Origin: Actinomadura macrotermitis
Lineage (GTDB): Bacteria; Actinomycetota; Actinomycetes; Streptosporangiales; Streptosporangiaceae
Assembly (NCBI RefSeq): GCF_009604375.1
Contig: NZ_WEGH01000002.1
Span: 1,883,533-1,947,532, forward strand
DNA: 64,000 nucleotides
Direction of reading: 5' to 3'
Positions within the stretch are counted from its first letter, which is position 1, and every line of letters starts with the position of its first letter. This document shows positions 59,001-64,000 of the stretch, piece by piece. Both the position numbers and the translations under genes were made by a program. The notes beneath the pieces are model-generated. The model saw only the letters and a program-made list of their open reading frames with translations, searched no databases and was not told where the DNA came from.

Positions 59001-60268
59001 GCCGGCGACTGGTCAAGCTCGGCGCGGCCACGGTCGCGGCGATGGCCGCGATGTCGGGCTGCTCCTTCCGCGGGGTCGACTCGATCCCGCTGCCCGGCGG
59101 CCCCGACCTGGGGGATCGGCCGAAGACCGTCAAGGTCGAGTTCGCCAACGTGCTGGACCTGGTCCCGCAGTCGGTGGTGAAGGTCAACGACGTCTCCGTC
59201 GGCAAGGTCGACAAGATCGACCTGGCCGGGGGCGGCGGCTCGGGCTGGCACGCGGTCGTCACCGTCAAGGTGCGCCGGGACGTCCGGCTGCCCTCCAACG
59301 CGATCGCCACCATCGGCCAGACCAGCCTGCTGGGCGAGAAGTTCGTCGCGCTGTCGCCGCCGGTCAACGAGCCCGCCGCGGGCGAGCTGGCCTCCGGCGA
59401 CCGCATCCCGCTCGCCCGTACCACCCGCAGCACCGAGATCGAGGAGGTGCTGTCGGCGTTCTCGCTGCTGCTGAACGGCGGCGGCATCGAGCAGGTCTCC
59501 ACCATCAGCCACGAGCTGCAGGCGGCGATGGGCGGCCGCGAGGCCACCATCAAGTCGGTGCTGCACCAGGTGAACACCTTCGTCGGCACGCTGGACCGCA
59601 ACCGCGGCGCGATCACCCGCGCGCTCGACAGCATCGACCGCCTGTCGGGCAAGCTGTCGGCCGAGCGCGCCACGATCACCGACACCATCGACCGGACCGG
59701 GCCGGCGATCTCGATCCTGAACCGCAACCGGGCCGACCTCACCCGGATGCTGGTGGCGCTGGACAAGCTGTCGCGCACCACCACCGGGGTGATCGACCAG
59801 TCCAAGGCCGACTTCCTGGCCAACCTCCGGGACATCGACACCATCCTGCGCAACCTGAACAAGGCCGGCAGCGACCTGCCGAAGGCGCTCACCGGGATGA
59901 TCACCTTCCCGTTCCCGGCGACGTTCGCCAACGTCATCAAGGGCGACTACGGCAACGTGCGGCTGACCATCGACCTGGACTTCCAGTCGATCGCGCACAA
60001 CCTGCTCGGCGGCACCGACCTGGAGGGCGCCCTCGGCGGCAAGCAGATGCGCTCGATGCTGAAGGTGCCGAACGTGTCGCTGCCGCAGCCGGCGCTCGGT
60101 GTGCTGCCGCAGATGCCCGGTGACGCCGGCGCCAACGGGACCGCTCCGGTCCCGACGCCGAGCCCGTCCAAGTCCACCGGCAAGAAGACGAAGCAGCAGC
60201 AACAGGGACGCCCGCGCGCGCTCGGCGAGGGTGACCTGCGGACCCTGATGATGGGGGGCCTGTCGTGA
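58997..60268 (+). CDS. mceE: Mce family lipoprotein MceE
   Basis: A 423-aa MCE subunit with lipobox AMSGC (Cys about 22) in place of a membrane anchor, the mark of MceE. MCE domain (SVVKVNDVSVGKVDKIDL, LGEKFVALSPP). ATG overlaps the mceD stop. Confidence 0.93.
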   Translation: MSRRLVKLGAATVAAMAAMSGCSFRGVDSIPLPGGPDLGDRPKTVKVEFANVLDLVPQSVVKVNDVSVGKVDKIDLAGGGGSGWHAVVTVKVRRDVRLPSNAIATIGQTSLLGEKFVALSPPVNEPAAGELASGDRIPLARTTRSTEIEEVLSAFSLLLNGGGIEQVSTISHELQAAMGGREATIKSVLHQVNTFVGTLDRNRGAITRALDSIDRLSGKLSAERATITDTIDRTGPAISILNRNRADLTRMLVALDKLSRTTTGVIDQSKADFLANLRDIDTILRNLNKAGSDLPKALTGMITFPFPATFANVIKGDYGNVRLTIDLDFQSIAHNLLGGTDLEGALGGKQMRSMLKVPNVSLPQPALGVLPQMPGDAGANGTAPVPTPSPSKSTGKKTKQQQQGRPRALGEGDLRTLMMGGLS

Positions 60269-61725
60269 TCCTCAAGCGCGGCGTCAAGATCCAGCTGGTC
60301 GTCTTCCTCGTCATCACGATCGTCGGCATCTCGATCGTGTCGATCCGCTACATCGGCCTCGGCCGGGGCCTGCTCGGCAAGCAGTACACCGCCTACGTCG
60401 ACCTCAGCGACTCCGGCGGCGTGTTCACCAACGCCGAGGTCACCTACCGCGGCGTGCCGGTCGGGCGGGTCGGGCCGATCCAGCTCACCAAGGACGGCAT
60501 CAAGGTCAAGCTGTTGCTGAACAAGGGCAGCGGCAAGCGCATCCCGCGCGACGGGCTGTCGGCCGTGGTCGCCAACCGCTCCGCGGTCGGCGAGCAGTAC
60601 ATCGACCTGCAGCCGAGCAAGACCGGCGGGCCCTACCTGGACGAGAAGGGCCCGTACACGATCCCCCGGCAGAACACCAAGCTGCCGGTGTCCACCGCCG
60701 AGCTGCTGCGCAACGTCGACCGGCTCGTCACCTCGATCGACCCCAAGAACCTCGGCACGATCGTGGACGAGCTGGACAAGGCCTTCAACGGGTCGGCCAC
60801 CGACCTGCAGAAGATCCTGGACGACACCGACCGGCTGCTGCAGACCGCCGACCAGGCCTACCCCGACACCAAGCAGCTGCTGGACAACAGCCGCACCGTG
60901 CTGGACACCCAGCGGCAGCAGGGCGCCAACATCCGCGGCTTCGCCGGCAACCTGCGCGAGCTGACCGCCGCGCTGCGCCAGGACGACCCGGCGCTGCGCG
61001 GGGTCATCGACGCGACCCCGGGCGCGGTGAGCCAGGCCAACGCCCTCGTCAACGACCTGTCGCCGACGATGCCGGTGCTGCTGGCCAACCTGACCACCAC
61101 CGGGCAGGTCCTCACCACCCACCAGGCGGGCCTGCGGTCGCTGCTGGTGCTGTACCCGATCGCCGTGGCGGGCGCCTACACCGTGACGCCCGGCGACGGC
61201 ACCCAGCACCTCGGCCTGGAGCTCAACTTCGGGGCGCCGCAGCCGTGCACCAAGGGCTACGAGGGCGTCAAGAAGCGCTGGCCCCAGTTCACCGAGCACA
61301 AGGCGCCGCTGCTGAACGTCGGCTGCAAGGCGCCGCACGACTCGCCGTCGGCCGTCCGCGGCTCCCGCAACTTCCCCAAGTCGGCCCTCGTGCCGGCGCC
61401 GAAGCTGCCCCCGGGCGCCACCACCGGCGCCGGGTTCCCCGAAGGCGGCGCGTACGGGACGGGCAAGACCGACGCCCAGGCCAAGGACCAGGCCAAGGGC
61501 GGCGACAAGGCCGCCGCGGCGGCGACCGCGAACGGCACGCAGAACACCGGTGTCTATGGCGCGAGCTCGGCCAACTCGGTGGAATTCGCCGGGTACGATC
61601 CTTCGACCGGAGTGGTCTACGGGCCCGATGGCAAGCGGTACGCCATGCCCCGTAGTGCCGGCACTCGCCAGTTGGGAGAAGAATCCTCGTGGAAGTGGCT
61701 GTTGCTGGGACCCCTCAGCCAGTGA
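60265..61725 (+). CDS. mceF: Mce family protein MceF
   Basis: A 486-aa MCE subunit: anchor (8-27), MCE domain (NAEVTYRGVPVGRVGPIQL, VGEQYIDLQPS), long shaft, disordered Ala/Lys/Gly tail with a short conserved end (GYDPSTGVVYGPDGKRY). GTG overlaps the mceE stop. Confidence 0.93.
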   Translation: MILKRGVKIQLVVFLVITIVGISIVSIRYIGLGRGLLGKQYTAYVDLSDSGGVFTNAEVTYRGVPVGRVGPIQLTKDGIKVKLLLNKGSGKRIPRDGLSAVVANRSAVGEQYIDLQPSKTGGPYLDEKGPYTIPRQNTKLPVSTAELLRNVDRLVTSIDPKNLGTIVDELDKAFNGSATDLQKILDDTDRLLQTADQAYPDTKQLLDNSRTVLDTQRQQGANIRGFAGNLRELTAALRQDDPALRGVIDATPGAVSQANALVNDLSPTMPVLLANLTTTGQVLTTHQAGLRSLLVLYPIAVAGAYTVTPGDGTQHLGLELNFGAPQPCTKGYEGVKKRWPQFTEHKAPLLNVGCKAPHDSPSAVRGSRNFPKSALVPAPKLPPGATTGAGFPEGGAYGTGKTDAQAKDQAKGGDKAAAAATANGTQNTGVYGASSANSVEFAGYDPSTGVVYGPDGKRYAMPRSAGTRQLGEESSWKWLLLGPLSQ

Positions 61726-62210
61726 GCCGCGACCGGAGCCTCACCACCACGATCGCCCTCGTGGCGATCGTGGCGGCGCTGGCCGTCGCGGTGGTGTTGC
61801 TCGGTGTGAAGCACCTGGGCCAGAGCGACGACGCCGAACAGCGCGAGAAGGCCGCCCAGGCCGCGCGGCAGATGGGCGTCAACCTCATGACGCTCGACTA
61901 CAACAACGCCCAGCGCGACCTGGACCGGATCGTCGCGGGGACCACCGGAAACCTCAAGAACCAGCTGGCCACCCAGTCCAAGACGTTCATGGACCAGCTC
62001 GCCAAGACCCAGGCCAAGTCCGGCGTGAGCCAGGTCGACGCCGGTCTGGTGTCCCTCAAGGGCGACTCGGCGGAGGTGATGGTCTCGCTGAACGGGACCG
62101 TCACCAACCCCAAGGTCACCAATGGCGTGGCGCGCCCCTACCGGTTCCTGATGGACCTCACCAGGTCCGGTGACCGGTGGCTCGTTTCGAAGTTGGAGAT
62201 GGTTCCGTGA
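61689..62210 (+). CDS. Mce-associated membrane protein 1
   Basis: A 173-aa protein: one membrane helix (about 21-43) and an extracellular NTF2-like domain (AARQMGVNLMTLDYNNAQRDLDRIVAGTTG ... DRWLVSKLEMVP). Such Mas/Mam proteins stabilise Mce complexes. The GTG start overlaps the mceF 3' end by 37 bases. Confidence 0.85.
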   Translation: MEVAVAGTPQPVSRDRSLTTTIALVAIVAALAVAVVLLGVKHLGQSDDAEQREKAAQAARQMGVNLMTLDYNNAQRDLDRIVAGTTGNLKNQLATQSKTFMDQLAKTQAKSGVSQVDAGLVSLKGDSAEVMVSLNGTVTNPKVTNGVARPYRFLMDLTRSGDRWLVSKLEMVP

Positions 62211-63289
62211 CGATGCTCGGCCGGGGCAAGCGCTCCGCGAAGGACAAGCCCGAAGCGGACAAGGCCGAGGACTCCGTGGTGGAGGACTCCGTGGTGGAGG
62301 ACTCCGTGGTGGAGGACACCACCGCGGAGGACACGGAGGTGGCGGCGAAGGCCGGCGACAAGGCGGCCAAGGCCGCCGAGCGCGCTGAGAAGGCCGAGGA
62401 GGCCTCGCGGGCGGCCCGTCTTGCCGATGAAGCCGCCGCGGCGGCCAAGGAGGCCGCACGGCTCGCTCAGGCCGCCCTGGCGGCGGCCACCGCCGAAGCC
62501 GAGGCCGAGAAGAAGTCGGCGCAGGTCGCAGCGGTGGAAGAGGACGAGGAGGGGGACGCCGGCGAGGCGCCCGCTCCCGCCCCGAGCCTGAAGAAGACCG
62601 CCGCGAAGACCGAGGCGGACGACGAGGCCGAGGCCGTCGAGGACGACGCCGAGGAGGCGGATTCCGACGACACCGTCGTGGACGAGCCCGTCGTCGTCAA
62701 GAAGAGCTCCAAGCGGCTGAAGAAGGCCGCCGCCGAGGCCGATGAGGACGACGACGCGGACGAGGACGACGAGGACGCCCCGGCCGCCGGACGCACCTGG
62801 CGTCCCTACGGCGGCATGACGACCCTCGCCTGCTCCCTGGTGCTGATCGTCGCGCTCCTCGCCGGCGGCATCGTGCTCTTCCTGAAGACGAGCAAGGCCT
62901 CGGCGATCGAGGACGCCGCCGACAAGGGCGTGTTCGCCGCGTCCCGGGCGGCGCAGGACCTGTCGTCCTACGACTACCGGACGCTCGACACCGACTTCAA
63001 GACCGCCTCGGCCGCCACCACCGGCAAGCTGCACACCCAGTACGACCAGCTGGCCCAGCAGCTGCGGGCCAGCGCGGTGCAGCAGCAGGCGGTGTCGACC
63101 ACCACCGTGATCAAGGCGGGCGTGGTGAGCGCCACCCCCGACAAGGTCGTCGCGCTGGTGTACGCCAACCGCACCACCTCCACCAAGGCCGACAAGCAGC
63201 CGCGGCTGCCCGAGGCGCTGCGGATCAAGATGACGATGGTCAAGTCCCACGGCAAGTGGCTCGCCTCCGAGCTCGTGGTGATCTCCTAG
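62207..63289 (+). CDS. Mce-associated membrane protein 2
   Basis: A 360-aa protein. Residues 1-205 are charged and low complexity (EDSVV repeats, Ala/Lys/Glu helices, acidic KTEADDEAEAVEDDAEEADSD-like parts, written here only in outline); one membrane helix (about 214-232); then an extracellular domain like that of protein 1 (ASRAAQDLSSYDYRTLDTDF ... GKWLASELVVIS). GTG overlaps the previous stop; ATG 62213 is an alternative. The long cytoplasmic arm is unusual. Confidence 0.82.
   Translation: MTMLGRGKRSAKDKPEADKAEDSVVEDSVVEDSVVEDTTAEDTEVAAKAGDKAAKAAERAEKAEEASRAARLADEAAAAAKEAARLAQAALAAATAEAEAEKKSAQVAAVEEDEEGDAGEAPAPAPSLKKTAAKTEADDEAEAVEDDAEEADSDDTVVDEPVVVKKSSKRLKKAAAEADEDDDADEDDEDAPAAGRTWRPYGGMTTLACSLVLIVALLAGGIVLFLKTSKASAIEDAADKGVFAASRAAQDLSSYDYRTLDTDFKTASAATTGKLHTQYDQLAQQLRASAVQQQAVSTTTVIKAGVVSATPDKVVALVYANRTTSTKADKQPRLPEALRIKMTMVKSHGKWLASELVVIS
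62267..62311 (+). repeat. Three 15-bp coding repeats in Mce-associated gene 2
   Basis: GAGGACTCCGTGGTG three times in frame, giving (EDSVV)3. Confidence 0.9.
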
Positions 63290-63326
63290 CGACCGCCCGC
63301 CGGCCCGCCGGCACCCGGTTCCGCCC

Positions 63327-63359
63327 CAGGCGGCCGTCCCCTCCCGGGGCGGCCGCCTG
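63327..63359 (+). terminator. Terminator of the Mce operon
   Basis: CAGGCGGCCG (63327-63336) and CGGCCGCCTG (63350-63359), with inner CCC/GGG. Confidence 0.85.
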
Positions 63360-63505
63360 AGTCGTTCGCGGCCCCCCGCGCGACCGCTTAAACTATGGCC
63401 TTCCTCACTGCAGGTCAGGGCCTGGAAAGTCCATGTCCGCTCTTGACTCCAGGGCCATGAGGGGCGATGCTCCATGGCAACGTGATGCATACGGCGGCGC
63501 TGGAG

Positions 63506-63534
63506 TTGCGAGCGGTGTAGCAGTCGGCTACACT
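63506..63534 (+). promoter_or_regulatory. rpoB promoter
   Basis: TTGCGA (63506-63511) and TACACT (63529-63534), 17-base spacer, 145 bases before rpoB. The rest of the 63360-63678 gap is presumably leader RNA. Confidence 0.65.
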
Positions 63535-63678
63535 GCCCCTTTGCGCTGCCCTCTGACTATCCACGTGTGAGAGCTCTCCTGCCCTGGCCCGATTTGGTGC
63601 CGTTTCTGCGGGTCTTGGACGTGGATCGTCTGGCGTGCGTGTCGTCAGTTACGCCGCGAGCCCTCGGAAGGACCACTC

Positions 63679-64000
63679 TTGGCAGCCTCGCGCAACGCCT
63701 CGAATACCGCAACCGGTCCGAACCGCGTCTCCTTCGCGCGCATCAAGGAGCCGCTCGAAGTCCCGGACCTCCTTGCTCTGCAGACCAATTCGTTCGACTG
63801 GCTGCTGGGTAACGAGAAGTGGAAGGCCCGGGTCGAGGCGGCCCAGAAGGCCGGAAGTAAGAGCGTCCCGACGCAGTCGGGCCTCGAAGAGATTTTCGAA
63901 GAGATCAGTCCGATTGAGGACTTCTCCGGGACCATGTCGCTGTCCTTCCGGGATCACCGGTTCGAGCCGCCCAAGTACTCCGTGGAGGAGTGCAAGGACA
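63679..64000 (+). CDS. rpoB: DNA-directed RNA polymerase beta subunit, N-terminal part
   Basis: The first 107 codons, cut by the window end. Start TTG 63679 follows GGAAGGA by 6 bases. The sequence FARIKEPLEVPDLLALQTNSFDWLLGNEKW and EIFEEISPIEDFSGTMSL matches actinobacterial RpoB. Core enzyme subunit and the rifampicin target; that region is outside the window. Confidence 0.96.
   Translation, partial: MAASRNASNTATGPNRVSFARIKEPLEVPDLLALQTNSFDWLLGNEKWKARVEAAQKAGSKSVPTQSGLEEIFEEISPIEDFSGTMSLSFRDHRFEPPKYSVEECKD

Overview
This window is high-GC actinobacterial chromosome. The strong third-position GC bias, GTG/TTG starts, HadA/HadB dehydratases, LppX-type lipoproteins and a full Mce operon point to a filamentous actinomycete. 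Thermomonosporaceae (Actinomadura-like) is my best guess; this is inference from gene content, not a database result. Both ends are cut inside genes: nuoM on the left and rpoB on the right.

Layout. 0-5.5 kb is core: end of nuoM, nuoN, htpX-like protease, map, a small XRE regulator, yajQ, a CHAP/peptidoglycan-binding protein and tRNA-Tyr. 5.6-9 kb is a decayed integrative element next to tRNA-Tyr: an integrase with two in-frame stops plus part of a second copy, a small element gene and an unusual regulator with three GntR-type winged helices. 9-13.4 kb is accessory DNA with IS5-family remnants, a secreted HAF-repeat protein, an anchored Ser/Ala-linker protein and a low-GC small membrane protein. 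13.4-18.7 kb is a leftward cluster: an 80-aa protein, DUF6879, XRE/DUF5753 regulator, HATPase, two small proteins, radical SAM enzyme and APH-like kinase. The leader of the radical SAM gene carries repeated, nested-hairpin sequence, which I consider the most interesting unexplained signal here.

18.7-33.8 kb is mixed: HxlR regulator with RidA protein, an SDR/LysR pair, a FolP2-like protein, RibD-like reductase, glycosyltransferase, secreted beta-propeller protein, lipoprotein, EamA/MarR pair and PP2C-like phosphatase. 33.9-46.7 kb is mainly housekeeping: tRNA-Thr, tRNA-Met, rpmG, hadA-hadB, murB, a Mn-riboswitch-controlled GDT1 transporter, GntR, a TetR/MFS efflux pair, adenosine deaminase, aspartate-type aminotransferase, tRNA-Trp, secE-nusG and rplK-rplA.

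46.8-63.3 kb places envelope-lipid functions inside the ribosomal protein/RNA polymerase block: three LppX/LprG-family lipoproteins, then rplJ-rplL with its leader, then a ten-gene operon (ATPase, two YrbE permeases, MceA-F, two Mce-associated proteins), then rpoB. Most starts in the Mce operon overlap the previous stop, so its products are probably made as one import machine. Several regulators sit beside perfect inverted repeats that probably are their operators (XRE, MarR, TetR, LysR, HxlR, GntR).
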